Part shown: positions 55,099-64,000 of the stretch, piece by piece
How positions within the stretch are numbered: the first letter of the stretch is position 1
Layout: every line of letters starts with the position of its first letter
NCBI GenBank assembly: GCA_905339235.1
Contig: CAJPFG010000031.1
Coordinates: 62,001-126,000 of the forward strand
Reading direction: 5' to 3'
Origin: Phycisphaerales bacterium
GTDB lineage: Bacteria > Planctomycetota > Phycisphaerae > Phycisphaerales > UBA1924
DNA length: 64,000 nt
Notes under the pieces: generated by a model
Seen by the model: the letters and a program-made list of their open reading frames with translations, nothing else
Databases searched by the model: none
Told to the model about the DNA's origin: nothing
Program-made: the position numbers and the translations under genes

Positions 55099-58000
55099 GT
55101 GGTATCATCGGGGCACGGGAGGCTCACGATTCCGCGTCCACAAAGGCCATTCCGGGGGATCGCAGCCGCGTGGCTTGGTGCACTTGTTGCGGCTTGCGCA
55201 AGCGTGCTTGTGGCGTCCGCGCGCGGACCGGAGAGCGACGGGCTCACGAGCTCGGCCGCGCCGGCCCCGGTGCGGTTCGGCCGCGACATTCGCGGAATCC
55301 TCTCGGACCGATGCTTTCAGTGCCACGGCCCGGACAGCGCCAAGCGCCAAGCCGCGCTCCGTCTCGACGAGCGTGAGTCGGCCGTGGGCGCCCGCAGCGA
55401 CGGTCCGGCGGCGATCGTGCCGGGCCATCCCGATGAAAGCGAACTCTGGCGCCGGATCACGAACACCGATCCGGAAGAGGTGATGCCCCCGGCATCGGCG
55501 AACAAGCGGCCGCTGTCGGAAGAGGAAAAAGAACTGATCCGACGGTGGATCGCAGAGGGCGCGGCCTACGAGCCGCACTGGGCGTTTGTGGCGCCAGCAC
55601 GGCCCGAGGTGCCCGCGGTTGAATCGCCTGACTGGTGCCTCAACGAGATCGACCGATTTGTCCTGAGCGCCATGGAGCGGGCGGGCGTAACCCCCTCGCC
55701 CGCGGCGGATCGAGCGACGTTGCTTCGGCGGCTGTTCTTCGATCTGACCGGCCTGCCGCCGACTCCCGAAGAACTCGATGCGTTCCTTGCGGACGAGTCG
55801 CCGGGCGCGTACGAACGATGGGTGGACCGGCTGTTCGCCGAGGAACCGTACCGCTCGCGGATCGCGGAACGCCTCACCGGTCCCTGGCTCGACGCGGCCC
55901 GATACGGGGACACGTGCGGCATTCACATGGACAACGGCCGGCAGATGTGGGCGTGGCGAGACTGGGTCCTCGCGGCCTTTCGCGACAACATGCCCTACGA
56001 CCGGTTCCTCACCGAGCAACTGGCGGGCGACCTGCTGCCGGACGCCACGGTGGCGCAGAAGGTCGCCACCGGGTTCAACCGCAACCACGTGACGTCCGAC
56101 GAGGGCGGGGCGATCGCGGAGGAGTATCTGGTCGAGTACGCGGTGGATCGGGTGAGCACCACCTCGGGCGTCTTTCTGGGACTCACGACCGGGTGCGCCC
56201 GTTGCCACGATCACAAGTACGACCCCATTTCGCAGGAAGACTTTTACGGCCTGTTTGCGTTCTTCAACTCGATCGAAGAGCCCGGTTTGTATTCACAAAC
56301 TCAGGATTCCAAGCGGGCGTACGAGCCGTTCCTGGAGGTCCCGACCGCTGAGCAGACGCAGGAACTTTCGCGGCTGGCGGGCGAGATCGCCGCGTTGGAT
56401 GATCGCATGCGGCAGCCGCTTGAGGGCGAGGACCAGGGAAGGGCGGAATTCGTGCGCATCGCGACTGAGAGCGGTGGGATCACGTGGACGGTTCCCGACG
56501 TGCTCTCCGCGTCCTCGACAGACCCGAGCGTGACGCTGACGCCGCTACCGGACCATTCAATCCAGGCATCGGGACCGATCCCCGACGTCGAGGACTACGT
56601 GATCTCGCTGCGGACCTCTGCCAACGCCCAACGGCTGCTTCTGCTCGAGGGGCTGGCCACGCCGGGGGCAGGTCCGGGGGCGGGGCGTGCCAGCCACGGG
56701 AACGCGGTGGTGACGGGCGTGAAGTTGGAAGGCCGCGCCGCGGGAACGGATGGCGAATGGTCGCGCGTGCCATTGCGGTGGGCTTGGGCCGACTACACGC
56801 AGACCGACCTGGACTATGAGGCGACGAACGTCATCGAGGCGGATGACGCGGCTGGGTGGGCCTTCTACGGCAACGAACGGGCCGGAAGCCGTCTGCTCCT
56901 GATGATCACCGACCGGGACTTCGGCGAGAACTCCGGGACGGAACTTCGTGTGACGCTCTCGTTCCGATCCAGGTACACCCAGCATTCGCTCGGGCACGTG
57001 CGGCTGCGGGTGGGCACTGCGAACGAAGCAGCCCTGGCCTCGCTCCCGGTTTCGCCCGGGCGGTGGTACGTCGCGGGGCCGTTCCAAGCCGACGCGGCCG
57101 CGACCTACGACAACGCGTTCGGACCCGAAAACGAGCCGACGCTCGACCAGTCGAAGACATTCGGGCCCGAGAAACTGACCTGGAGATTCGACGGAAACCT
57201 GGCGGACGGGCGGCCGGTCACGGTGGGGAACGGCGTCAACACATTCTACATCGGGCGCACGATCTGGTCGCCGTCTCCCCGCGAGTTGGACGTCTCCCTG
57301 GGGAGCGACGACGGCTTCAGGCTGTACGTGAACGGCTCGGAAGTCGCATCCCGGAAGGTGGACCGCAGCCTCGCGCCCGATCAGGACAACGCCAGGGTGC
57401 CGTTGGCCGCCGGTGCCAACACGGTGGTGCTCAAGATAGCCAACACGGGTGGCGAGGCCGGGTATTACTATCGGCCAACGGAGCCCGCGGGCGTCCTGGA
57501 GGGAGATCTCGTGCAGGCGACGATCCCGCCGGAGGCACTGTCGGAAGAACAGGCCGCGCGGTTCCGGTCGGCCTATCGCCGCACGAACTTTCCGGAATAC
57601 CGGAATCTCGAGCAGGCGCGGACGGCCCTCGAGAAAAGCGCCGGCGACCTTCGGGCCGCGGTCCCGCGGACGATGGTGATGCGTGAAATGGAGAAGCCGC
57701 GCGAGACGTTCGTCCTGTCGCGCGGGGTGTACGACAAGCCCGACCGCACGCGGCCGGTGGCGCGCGGCATCCCCCGGGCGCTCGGATCGCTGCCGGAAGG
57801 CGCGCCGCCCAACCGCCTGGGTCTGGCCCACTGGATGACCGACTCGCAGAACCCGCTGACGGCACGCGTCGCGGTCAATCGATTCTGGGAGATGGTGTTC
57901 GGGACGGGTATCGTCCGCACCTCGGAGAACTTCGGGTTGCAGGGCGAATGGCCCTCGCATCCGGAACTACTGGACTGGCTGGCCGTGGACTTCCGCGAGG

Positions 58001-58758
58001 GCGGCTGGGACGTGCAACGACTGCTGAAGGCGATGGTGCTCAGCAGCACGTACCGCCAGAGTTCGAGGGTGCGGGAAGAACTGCGATCGCTGGACGCGGA
58101 CAACCGCCTGCTCGCCTACTACCCGCGGCGGCGGCTCACGGCCGAGCAGATCCGCGATCAGGCGCTCTACGTGTCGGGATTGTTGGTGGAAAGAATGGGG
58201 GGGCCGTCGGTCAAGCCGTACCAGCCCGACGGGCTGTGGCAGGAAACCGCGATGCCGAGTTCGAACACGCGGGTCTTCGAGCGTGGGAAGGGCGAAGATC
58301 TGTGGCGTCGCACGATCTACACCTACTGGAAGCGTGCGTCGCCGCCGCCCGCGCTCCTGATGCTCGACGCGCCCACGCGGGAATCCTGCGTGATCCGCAG
58401 GCCCATCACCAACACCCCGCTGCAGGCCCTGGCGCTGTGGAACGACGAGCAATACGTCGAGGCGGCGAGGAAACTGGCGGAGCGCACCCTCACGGCGCGG
58501 GCGGACGACGAAGCGCGGCTGAAGGAACTGTTCCGTCGCTGCACCTCGCGCGCTCCCGAGGGCGAGGACCTGGCGGCGCTGCTCGCGGCGCTGGACGGTT
58601 TCAGAACCCGGTTTGCTTCCGCCCCCGACGATGCGGAGAAACTGCTCGGATCCGGCGAGGCGCCCCGATCTATGTCGGTGGACGCGAGAGAGTTGGCGGC
58701 GTGGACGATGATGGCGGGCGCGGTGTTGAATCTCCATGAAACCCTGACGCAGGACTGA
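55099..58758 (+). CDS. PSCyt1/PSCyt2/PSD1 planctomycete cytochrome protein
   Basis: Predicted 1219 residues, exported (hydrophobic segment IAAAWLGALVAACASVLVAS). Heme-binding CFQCHGPDSAKRQAALRLD (~72) is the planctomycete cytochrome C (PSCyt1) domain. DRFVLSAMERAGVTPSP and LFFDLTGLPPTPEELDAFL start PSCyt2 (DUF1549), and CARCHDHKYDP (~364) is a second CxxCH. A ~350-residue beta-rich middle holds a PA14/jelly-roll-like module (SPRELDVSLGSDDGFRLYVNG). PSD1 (DUF1553) is C-terminal: NRLGLAHWMTDSQNPLTARVAVNRFW and TPLQALALWND. This planctomycete-specific family is thought to handle complex sugars or sulfated compounds in the envelope; the reaction is not known. DUF1501 follows after 5 bases. Confidence 0.9.
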   Translation: MVSSGHGRLTIPRPQRPFRGIAAAWLGALVAACASVLVASARGPESDGLTSSAAPAPVRFGRDIRGILSDRCFQCHGPDSAKRQAALRLDERESAVGARSDGPAAIVPGHPDESELWRRITNTDPEEVMPPASANKRPLSEEEKELIRRWIAEGAAYEPHWAFVAPARPEVPAVESPDWCLNEIDRFVLSAMERAGVTPSPAADRATLLRRLFFDLTGLPPTPEELDAFLADESPGAYERWVDRLFAEEPYRSRIAERLTGPWLDAARYGDTCGIHMDNGRQMWAWRDWVLAAFRDNMPYDRFLTEQLAGDLLPDATVAQKVATGFNRNHVTSDEGGAIAEEYLVEYAVDRVSTTSGVFLGLTTGCARCHDHKYDPISQEDFYGLFAFFNSIEEPGLYSQTQDSKRAYEPFLEVPTAEQTQELSRLAGEIAALDDRMRQPLEGEDQGRAEFVRIATESGGITWTVPDVLSASSTDPSVTLTPLPDHSIQASGPIPDVEDYVISLRTSANAQRLLLLEGLATPGAGPGAGRASHGNAVVTGVKLEGRAAGTDGEWSRVPLRWAWADYTQTDLDYEATNVIEADDAAGWAFYGNERAGSRLLLMITDRDFGENSGTELRVTLSFRSRYTQHSLGHVRLRVGTANEAALASLPVSPGRWYVAGPFQADAAATYDNAFGPENEPTLDQSKTFGPEKLTWRFDGNLADGRPVTVGNGVNTFYIGRTIWSPSPRELDVSLGSDDGFRLYVNGSEVASRKVDRSLAPDQDNARVPLAAGANTVVLKIANTGGEAGYYYRPTEPAGVLEGDLVQATIPPEALSEEQAARFRSAYRRTNFPEYRNLEQARTALEKSAGDLRAAVPRTMVMREMEKPRETFVLSRGVYDKPDRTRPVARGIPRALGSLPEGAPPNRLGLAHWMTDSQNPLTARVAVNRFWEMVFGTGIVRTSENFGLQGEWPSHPELLDWLAVDFREGGWDVQRLLKAMVLSSTYRQSSRVREELRSLDADNRLLAYYPRRRLTAEQIRDQALYVSGLLVERMGGPSVKPYQPDGLWQETAMPSSNTRVFERGKGEDLWRRTIYTYWKRASPPPALLMLDAPTRESCVIRRPITNTPLQALALWNDEQYVEAARKLAERTLTARADDEARLKELFRRCTSRAPEGEDLAALLAALDGFRTRFASAPDDAEKLLGSGEAPRSMSVDARELAAWTMMAGAVLNLHETLTQD

Positions 58759-58763
58759 CCCTG

Positions 58764-60221
58764 ATGCACCCGGTTGAAGAGCATTATCTCGATCTGACCC
58801 GCCGGCGATTCTTCGGCGTCGCGGCGCAGGGATTGTGCGGCGCGATGGGCACGCTCGCGCTGTCATCGCTGCTGGGCGGGCGCGCCGCGGCGGCGGATAC
58901 CCCCGCCCCGCTCCGCGGCATGCGGATGCCCGCGAAGGCCAAGCGCGTGATCTACATGCACATGGAGGGCGCTCCGAGCCAGATCGATCTCTTCGACTAC
59001 AAGCCCGGCCTGCGGCAGCGTTTCAACCAGGACCTCCCCGATTCGATCCGCCAGGGACAACGCCTCACCGGAATGACCAGCGGCCAGGCGAGGTTCCCCG
59101 TGGCGCCTTCCATCTTTCGATTCAGCAAGTACGCCAACAACCAGGAAGGCATCTGGATCAGCGAACTGATGCCCCACACAGGCGCGCTCGCCAAAGAACT
59201 GTGCTTCATCCACTCGATGCACACCGAGGCGATCAACCACGAGCCCGGGATCACCTTCTTCCAGACCGGGAACCAGCAGCCCGGGCGCCCCTCGTTCGGC
59301 TCGTGGGTGAGTTACGGGCTGGGCAGTTCCAACTCCAACCTGCCCTCGTTCGTCGTGCTCATCACGCAGGGACAGGGCAACATGCAGGCCCTCTCCGCCC
59401 GGTTCTGGGGATCGGGGTTCCTGCCCAGCGAGCATCAAGGGTGCAAACTCCGCGCGGCCGACGACCCGGTCCTCTACCTGCACGATCCGGCCGGCGTCGA
59501 GCGGGCCGACCGAAGGCGCATGCTCGATCTGGTAGGCGAACTGAATCAGCGCGAGATGACGAGATCGCTGGATCCCGAGGTCCGCACGCGGATCAGTCAG
59601 GCCGAGATGGCCTACCGCATGCAGATGTCAGTCCCGGAGTTGGTCAACTTCAGCGATGAAGATGAGCAAACCCTCGCGATGTACGGCCCGGACGTGCGCA
59701 AGCCCGGAACATTTGCCGCCAACTGTCTTCTCGCGCGGCGCCTGTCCGAGCGTGGCGTCCGATTCATCCAACTCTACATGCGCGGATGGGATGCGCACAA
59801 CAACCTGCCGGACGAGATCCGAAAGCAAAGCCTGGCGGTCGATCAGCCACAGGCGGCGCTCGTTCGCGATCTCAGTCGCCGCGGCCTGCTGGACGAGACG
59901 CTGGTGATCTGGGCGGGCGAGTTCGGTCGAACGGTCTACAGCCAAGGAACGCTCACCCAGACCAACTACGGGCGGGACCACCATCCCCGGTGCTTCACGC
60001 TCTGGATGGCGGGTGGGGGAATCAAGCCGGGAGTCACCATCGGCAAGACCGACGACTATTCGTACAACATCGTGGAAAACCCCGTGGACGTGCACGATCT
60101 TCACGCAACCTCGCTGCACCTGCTGGGCCTGAAGCACGAACGGCTGACGCACCGGCACGAGGGCCGCGACTATCGCCTGACGGACGTTTTCGGCAAGGTG
60201 CGCCCCGAACTGCTCGCGTAG
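58764..60221 (+). CDS. DUF1501 protein, Tat-exported
   Basis: Predicted 485 residues. The twin-arginine signal LTRRRFFGVAAQGLCGAMGTLALSS in parts marks Tat export. DUF1501 belongs to the alkaline phosphatase/sulfatase superfamily fold: RVIYMHMEGAPSQIDLFDYKP, FIHSMHTEAINHEPG, LVIWAGEFGRTVYS and GRDHHPRCFTLWMAGGGIK are family blocks and contain the likely metal ligands (Asp, His). It always sits beside PSD1/DUF1549 genes in planctomycetes, so the two should act together, but the reaction has not been worked out. It starts 5 bases after the PSD1 stop and ends 17 bases before the next gene. Confidence 0.9.
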   Translation: MHPVEEHYLDLTRRRFFGVAAQGLCGAMGTLALSSLLGGRAAAADTPAPLRGMRMPAKAKRVIYMHMEGAPSQIDLFDYKPGLRQRFNQDLPDSIRQGQRLTGMTSGQARFPVAPSIFRFSKYANNQEGIWISELMPHTGALAKELCFIHSMHTEAINHEPGITFFQTGNQQPGRPSFGSWVSYGLGSSNSNLPSFVVLITQGQGNMQALSARFWGSGFLPSEHQGCKLRAADDPVLYLHDPAGVERADRRRMLDLVGELNQREMTRSLDPEVRTRISQAEMAYRMQMSVPELVNFSDEDEQTLAMYGPDVRKPGTFAANCLLARRLSERGVRFIQLYMRGWDAHNNLPDEIRKQSLAVDQPQAALVRDLSRRGLLDETLVIWAGEFGRTVYSQGTLTQTNYGRDHHPRCFTLWMAGGGIKPGVTIGKTDDYSYNIVENPVDVHDLHATSLHLLGLKHERLTHRHEGRDYRLTDVFGKVRPELLA

Positions 60222-60238
60222 GGTTCGCCGGAGGCCTC

Positions 60239-61762
60239 GTGCTCGAACAACTGCTCCAGTTTCTCGGTCGAGTCCACCCGTTGGTGCTGCACCTGCCCAT
60301 CGGGCTGGTCGGCGGGCTTGCAGCGTGCGAACTGATCGCGCTGGTCCGCCGCAAGCCGATCGACCCGCCCTTGAGACGGACCCTCGCGTGGCTGGCGGCC
60401 GCGTCGGCGGCCCTCGCCGCGGCCTCCGGCCTGTTCCTCAGTCGAGAGGACGCCTACTCGGGCCAGACGCTCGACTTGCATCTGTGGCTGGGTGTTTCGA
60501 CGGCCGCGGGAACGCTGTGTGCAGCAGCGCTGCTCTCGCGCGGCATGCATCGCCCGTATGCGGTTCTGCTCATTCTCAGCACCGCCGTGATGCTGCCGAC
60601 AGGGCACCTGGGCGGCACGATGACGCACGGCGAGGACTTCCTGTTCGAGCCGTTTCGTGACGCCGCGCCCCACGTAGAGCCGGCGTCGCCCGGCGTTTCG
60701 ATGTACCGGGCGCAGGTAGCACCAATTCTGGCCGCGCGATGCGCGAACTGCCACGGCGGCACGCGGCACAAGGCCGGGCTCCGGCTGAACTCACCGGAAG
60801 GAATTCTCGCGGGAGGCGATAGCGGCTCTGCGATCGAGCCGGGCGATGTCGAGAACAGCGAGATCTTGGTTCGTCTGAAACTGCCGCCCGACGACTCCGA
60901 CCACATGCCCCCGAAGCAGAAGGGGCAGCCGACCGCGGAAGAGATCGCGATCATCGAGCGATGGATCGCGGAGGGTGCCCGATTCGACGGCGGCGAGCCT
61001 GTACCTGTGGTCGCAGAAGCCGCGCCCGCTCCCCCACCGCCGCCGGCCCGCGCACAGCCCCCCGCCGACGCGCTCGAGCGGCTCCGAGCGGCGCAGGTTC
61101 ACGTGGAAGTCGCGGACCCGCAGACCGGACTGTTCTGGGTGAGTTTCGGCGCGGCCGCGGGCACGACCGATGCCGAGGCCGCCGCGCTACTGACGCCCCT
61201 GAAGGACTGCATCGCCGACCTGTCCTTGGCGAGAACCGCCACCGGAGACGCGACGCTGGGCGTTATCGCCGGAATGACCGAACTTCGCACGCTGGACATG
61301 TCGGGCACGGCGGTCACGCCCGCCGGGATCGGCTCCCTTCAAGCCCTCGCGAATCTCGAAGAACTTCGCCTAACGCGAACGCGCCTGGACGACCAGGCGG
61401 TAGAAGCGATCCGCTCGCTCACGCCCTTGAAGCGGCTTTTCGTGTGGAACGCGGGAGTATCCGAACCGGCCCTGCAGTCGTTGCGCGCCGCACGCCCGGA
61501 TCTGGCGATCAACGCCGGGGCGGAACCGGCAGAACCGGTGGGAGTGGAGCCCGAGTTCGCGTTGACAAGCACCGCGCCCGTTCCGGGTACGGTCACGCCG
61601 GCGATGCTGGAACCCGTCAACGCGGTGTGCCCCGTGAGCGGGGCGCCCGTGGACCTGAAGTACCTCGTGGTGAACGAGAACCGTGTCGTCGGCTTCTGCT
61701 GCGAGAAGTGCGCCGCCAAGTTCCTCGTCGAACCGACGAAGTTCACGGTCAAGGCCAGGTGA
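60239..61762 (+). CDS. Membrane cytochrome c protein with leucine-rich repeats and a C-terminal metal-binding motif
   Basis: Predicted 507 residues. Four hydrophobic helices (residues ~10-130, HPLVLHLPIGLVGGLAAC) form a DUF2231-like membrane domain. A c-type heme site CANCHGG lies near residue 170, with HMPPK as possible sixth-ligand Met. A Pro-rich linker (PAPPPPPARAQPP) leads to leucine-rich repeats (~335-420, LRTLDMSGTAVTPAGIGSLQAL). The end has VCPVSGAPV and GFCCEKCAAKF, a TRASH/YHS-type metal-binding pair. GTG 60239 follows GGAGG. The gene is the third of the cytochrome operon and may pass electrons for the first two. Confidence 0.82.
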   Translation: MLEQLLQFLGRVHPLVLHLPIGLVGGLAACELIALVRRKPIDPPLRRTLAWLAAASAALAAASGLFLSREDAYSGQTLDLHLWLGVSTAAGTLCAAALLSRGMHRPYAVLLILSTAVMLPTGHLGGTMTHGEDFLFEPFRDAAPHVEPASPGVSMYRAQVAPILAARCANCHGGTRHKAGLRLNSPEGILAGGDSGSAIEPGDVENSEILVRLKLPPDDSDHMPPKQKGQPTAEEIAIIERWIAEGARFDGGEPVPVVAEAAPAPPPPPARAQPPADALERLRAAQVHVEVADPQTGLFWVSFGAAAGTTDAEAAALLTPLKDCIADLSLARTATGDATLGVIAGMTELRTLDMSGTAVTPAGIGSLQALANLEELRLTRTRLDDQAVEAIRSLTPLKRLFVWNAGVSEPALQSLRAARPDLAINAGAEPAEPVGVEPEFALTSTAPVPGTVTPAMLEPVNAVCPVSGAPVDLKYLVVNENRVVGFCCEKCAAKFLVEPTKFTVKAR

Positions 61763-61784
61763 GAACCGGCGGGCGGCGGATCGA

Positions 61785-62345
61785 CTACCGACCGCCGCGC
61801 GGCCTGAGGAGCAGTCGGTGCACGTGACCGCGCGTGTGCGTGATCGTGACGACACTCTCTTCGCGATCGATGGCGGAAATGGTCCAATCGGGCGCGACCT
61901 CGTCTCCGACCTTGCAGAGTTTGCCGGCGATCACCGCGAGCGTCTGATGCTGCGCGGTCATGATCGAAGTCACCGAGAGCGCGGGCGCGTCGGGCGGAGC
62001 GGGCGTTTCCTGCCCGCTCGGAACAGGCCCCGGGTCGATGTCCGGCTCGGAATCCCGCTTTCGGGTCACGACGGGAGAAGGGCCGAAGGGGCGATTCGAG
62101 GATTCCACCATGCGCCGTGCCAACTCGACTTGGGCGGGCGTGGGTCGCTGGACGGGAGGAACCACCAGGAGCGTCTGATTGTCGCCGCCGGCGGCCGCGC
62201 GGGCGGAGGCGGTGCCCTGGATGGGGGCCAGGAATCGCATGACGATCACCACGATGACCGGGGCCAATGCCAGAGCGAGACCGGGACCCCGCCAGGTCCG
62301 AGGGGTCGCGGGGGATGTGGGCTGGGTTCGTCCGGCGGCCATCAT
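61785..62345 (-). CDS. PilP/GspC-like periplasmic pilus or secretion protein
   Basis: Predicted 186 residues. One N-terminal membrane helix (LALALAPVIVVIVMRFLAPI), a ~70-residue Pro-rich linker, and a C-terminal beta domain (LAVIAGKLCKVGDEVAPDWTISAIDREESVVTITHTRG) with the shape of the small beta-sandwich of PilP and the HR domain of GspC, where GxxVGD-like and DxxxVxI repeats occur. Position (last gene after PilO- and PilN-like genes, 4-base overlaps) supports this. Sequence alone would not name it. Confidence 0.6.
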   Translation of the reverse strand: MMAAGRTQPTSPATPRTWRGPGLALALAPVIVVIVMRFLAPIQGTASARAAAGGDNQTLLVVPPVQRPTPAQVELARRMVESSNRPFGPSPVVTRKRDSEPDIDPGPVPSGQETPAPPDAPALSVTSIMTAQHQTLAVIAGKLCKVGDEVAPDWTISAIDREESVVTITHTRGHVHRLLLRPRGGR

Positions 62346-63007
62346 CGCACCTTTCTGGCAGGAGTTCTGGCGCCTTGGGTGGTTGCGGCGCCGCCCTCAC
62401 GGCGAGGAGGCGTAAGACGCAAATGCGAAGTCTCTATCGAGGCATTGAGTATCGGCGCCTCCCCGTTCGGAGTGGGCGCGCTGGTCGAAACGCGAAGTGA
62501 ACTCACGCGGCTGGCGCCGATCTGCGTCGCACACGCGTCGGTGAACGCCGCGATCGCTTCGTACGCGCCCGTCACCTCCACGATGTACCCGCTCGAGTCC
62601 ACCGTCGTCTCGCTCGCGGTGAACTGCCCCTTGGTGATCTGGCGGGCCACCGTGGGTTCGATCCGCTCGATGCGCACTCTCGAAATCGCGGCGAGCCTGC
62701 GGAGGGATTCGTACAGTCGTCCGGAATCGCCGGAAGCGCGGGCCCAATCGTACAAAGCGTCGAGCCGTTCCTGCATGTCGCGGATCGCGGGCGGGAGTTC
62801 TCCCTCGGCCAACGTTGCCGATTCGAACTGCTCGATCTCGCGCTGCGCCGAGGCGAGCGCCCGCTGCTGCACCGCGACCCTCTGTTCCAGCGGTCGCACC
62901 AGCATGAACCACGCGACCAGCGCGGTTAGCGTCGCGAACGCGGCCCGCGCCCCGTGCTTTCGCATGTTCACCTGCGGCTGCGGGCTCTGATTCGGTCCAA
63001 CGCTCAT
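62342..63007 (-). CDS. PilO-like inner-membrane pilus assembly protein
   Basis: Predicted 221 residues. A basic N-terminus, one membrane helix (AAFATLTALVAWFMLVRPL), a coiled coil (RVAVQQRALASAQREIEQFES) and a ferredoxin-like domain (SGYIVEVTGAYEAIAAFTDAC) are the parts of PilO/GspM. In type IV pili and type II secretion it forms the inner-membrane ring with PilN. Its ATG overlaps the stop of the next gene upstream (ATGA, 63004-63007), and its stop overlaps the PilP-like start. The frame is supported by this coupling. Confidence 0.7.
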   Translation of the reverse strand: MSVGPNQSPQPQVNMRKHGARAAFATLTALVAWFMLVRPLEQRVAVQQRALASAQREIEQFESATLAEGELPPAIRDMQERLDALYDWARASGDSGRLYESLRRLAAISRVRIERIEPTVARQITKGQFTASETTVDSSGYIVEVTGAYEAIAAFTDACATQIGASRVSSLRVSTSAPTPNGEAPILNASIETSHLRLTPPRREGGAATTQGARTPARKVR

Positions 63008-64000
63008 GGCTCACCTCCCGGAGCGCCGGCGGTGCGGACCGGTTCGGGAATCGATGTCGGCAGAGTCTGAACCTGCGCTGTGATCGTGAACTGCTTCACC
63101 TCTCGCCCGTCGGCACGCTCAGATCGCGTAGAAACGATTCTCGCGGACTGCACAAGCGGGGACTTGCTCAGGCGATCCAGGAACGCGGCAAGCGCGTCAT
63201 CCGACTGCCGGAATGCTTCGCCGGGCCACGCGATGCCTCGCACCGTGAGGACCGACGGGGCCGTCGCGTCCTTCCCGGAGACTGCACTGAGTTCCGCCAG
63301 TTCGACCTGGGCGCCCGTGAGGTGGGAGAGATCGGCGAGTACCGCCTTCCAATCCGGCCGCGGAGGAAGGCCGGCCAGCGTGTCGCGGGTGGCCCCCGTA
63401 AGTTCGGCTGCGAGCGAGGCGGCGTGGTCCCGCAGGTCTCGTTCGGCCCTTACCGCGGCTGAACGCGGCTCGAGCGCGGCGAATCGCTGCTCGATGACGT
63501 CGATCTTGCGGCGGGCCTGGGCGTACATCACGCCGACCAGCGTCAGCGCCAGAACCGCTCCCACGGCGACGCTTCGCGCCAGCCCCCGATCAGCCCGACG
63601 CGCGGTTTCGGTGGGCGGCAGGAGCGCGGCCCGAGCCACAGCCCGCCCCGAGGCGTGAGTCAGTTCGCCCGCCACGTCGTTGAACGTGGGGTGTTCGAGA
63701 TCTTCGGTGGGCGCAACATCCGGTCGCGTCACGGCCCAATCCAGGTCGCCCGCGAACATCTCGCCGACCCCCGGGATGTTGGCGCCCGGCCCGGTCAGGT
63801 GCACGTTCACCCGCGCGAGTTCCGATTCCGGCAGGCCGAACCGAAGGGTCTGCTTGGTTTCGACCAGGTACCGCTGCAGCACGCTCTGCATGAAGGGGAG
63901 CAGGTGTTCGCCCTTGAGACCCGTCGCCGGGTCGATGACCTGACCGCGACGCGGCGTGCCGAGGGTGAACAGCGAGCGGTACGCCGCGGAGCGATCCATC
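63004..64000 (-). CDS. PilM-PilN-like fusion protein, N-terminus beyond the window
   Basis: At least 331 residues; the first Met seen (63999) is probably internal because family homology starts before it. Residues ~1-95 resemble the C-terminal end of PilM (actin-like ATPase): ARVNVHLTGPGANIPGVGEMF. Then comes a linker, one membrane helix (SVAVGAVLALTLVGVMYAQ), a coiled coil (KIDVIEQRFAALEPRSAAVRAE) and a ferredoxin-like domain ending TITAQVQTL, as in PilN. So PilM and PilN seem joined into one chain, where most bacteria have two genes. It is the first visible gene of the pilus operon. Confidence 0.65.
   Translation of the reverse strand, partial: MDRSAAYRSLFTLGTPRRGQVIDPATGLKGEHLLPFMQSVLQRYLVETKQTLRFGLPESELARVNVHLTGPGANIPGVGEMFAGDLDWAVTRPDVAPTEDLEHPTFNDVAGELTHASGRAVARAALLPPTETARRADRGLARSVAVGAVLALTLVGVMYAQARRKIDVIEQRFAALEPRSAAVRAERDLRDHAASLAAELTGATRDTLAGLPPRPDWKAVLADLSHLTGAQVELAELSAVSGKDATAPSVLTVRGIAWPGEAFRQSDDALAAFLDRLSKSPLVQSARIVSTRSERADGREVKQFTITAQVQTLPTSIPEPVRTAGAPGGEP

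Overview
The window reads as GC-rich chromosomal DNA from a planctomycete, most likely of the class Phycisphaerae. The clearest markers are a PSCyt1/PSCyt2/PSD1 cytochrome gene followed by a DUF1501 gene and a second cytochrome gene (55.1-61.8 kb), secreted proteins with a short PAPG-like or hydrophobic/Arg-rich C-terminal sorting signal, and an ECF sigma factor overlapping a Ser/Thr kinase. No insertion sequence, prophage, integrase or CRISPR array was seen. The order is that of an ordinary chromosome with small accessory insertions, namely two toxin-antitoxin-like pairs, a hairpin-rich spacer and a structured intergenic RNA.

Layout. 0-10.4 kb: a cut-off membrane protein, a DUF7309/DUF6930-like protein, secreted proteins, a TlpA-like thioredoxin next to a nitrilase, a DUF2961 (GH172-like) protein, a compact beta-carbonic anhydrase, a membrane protein and gmhA. 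10.4-10.9 kb: a gene-free block of palindromes. 10.9-16.7 kb: a lipoprotein, a Rieske oxygenase, a large collagen-like protein with an S74 chaperone domain, and asnS. 16.7-17.4 kb: a PIN toxin gene broken by an in-frame stop, with an intact antitoxin. 17.4-25.2 kb: an Fpg/Nei glycosylase, an MFS transporter, an M14 peptidase, then two divergent pairs (secreted protein + HTH regulator; ECF sigma + kinase) and tRNA-Ala(CGC). 25.4-28.4 kb: a zinc-type ABC importer operon (znuACB) with a palindrome at its promoter. 28.4-28.9 kb: a structured intergenic transcript candidate with a near-perfect complement of the 16S rRNA 3' end, a 12-codon ORF and a strong terminator.

28.9-39 kb: an ABC permease, uvrA, and divergent uvrB/dinB. 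39-48.8 kb: a frameshifted membrane protein gene, a 3D-domain protein, htpX, rlmN, an unusual hydrolase-membrane-ATP-grasp fusion, an M24 peptidase and a DUF6036 toxin-antitoxin-like pair. 48.9-55 kb: mutS, an M50 protease with CBS domains, two zinc-ribbon membrane proteins and a thioredoxin-like protein. 55.1-61.8 kb: the planctomycete cytochrome operon. 61.8-64 kb: a PilP/PilO/PilN-PilM-like pilus or secretion operon that continues past the right edge.

Genes that work together: fpg, uvrA, uvrB, dinB and mutS are all DNA repair or damage tolerance genes within 34 kb; znuACB forms one importer; the three cytochrome-operon genes probably act together in the cell envelope; the pilus genes overlap by 4 bases and are translated as a unit. 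A recurring feature is a -10-like TANNNT hexamer 5-11 bases before the start codon, without a Shine-Dalgarno sequence, which points to many leaderless or nearly leaderless mRNAs.
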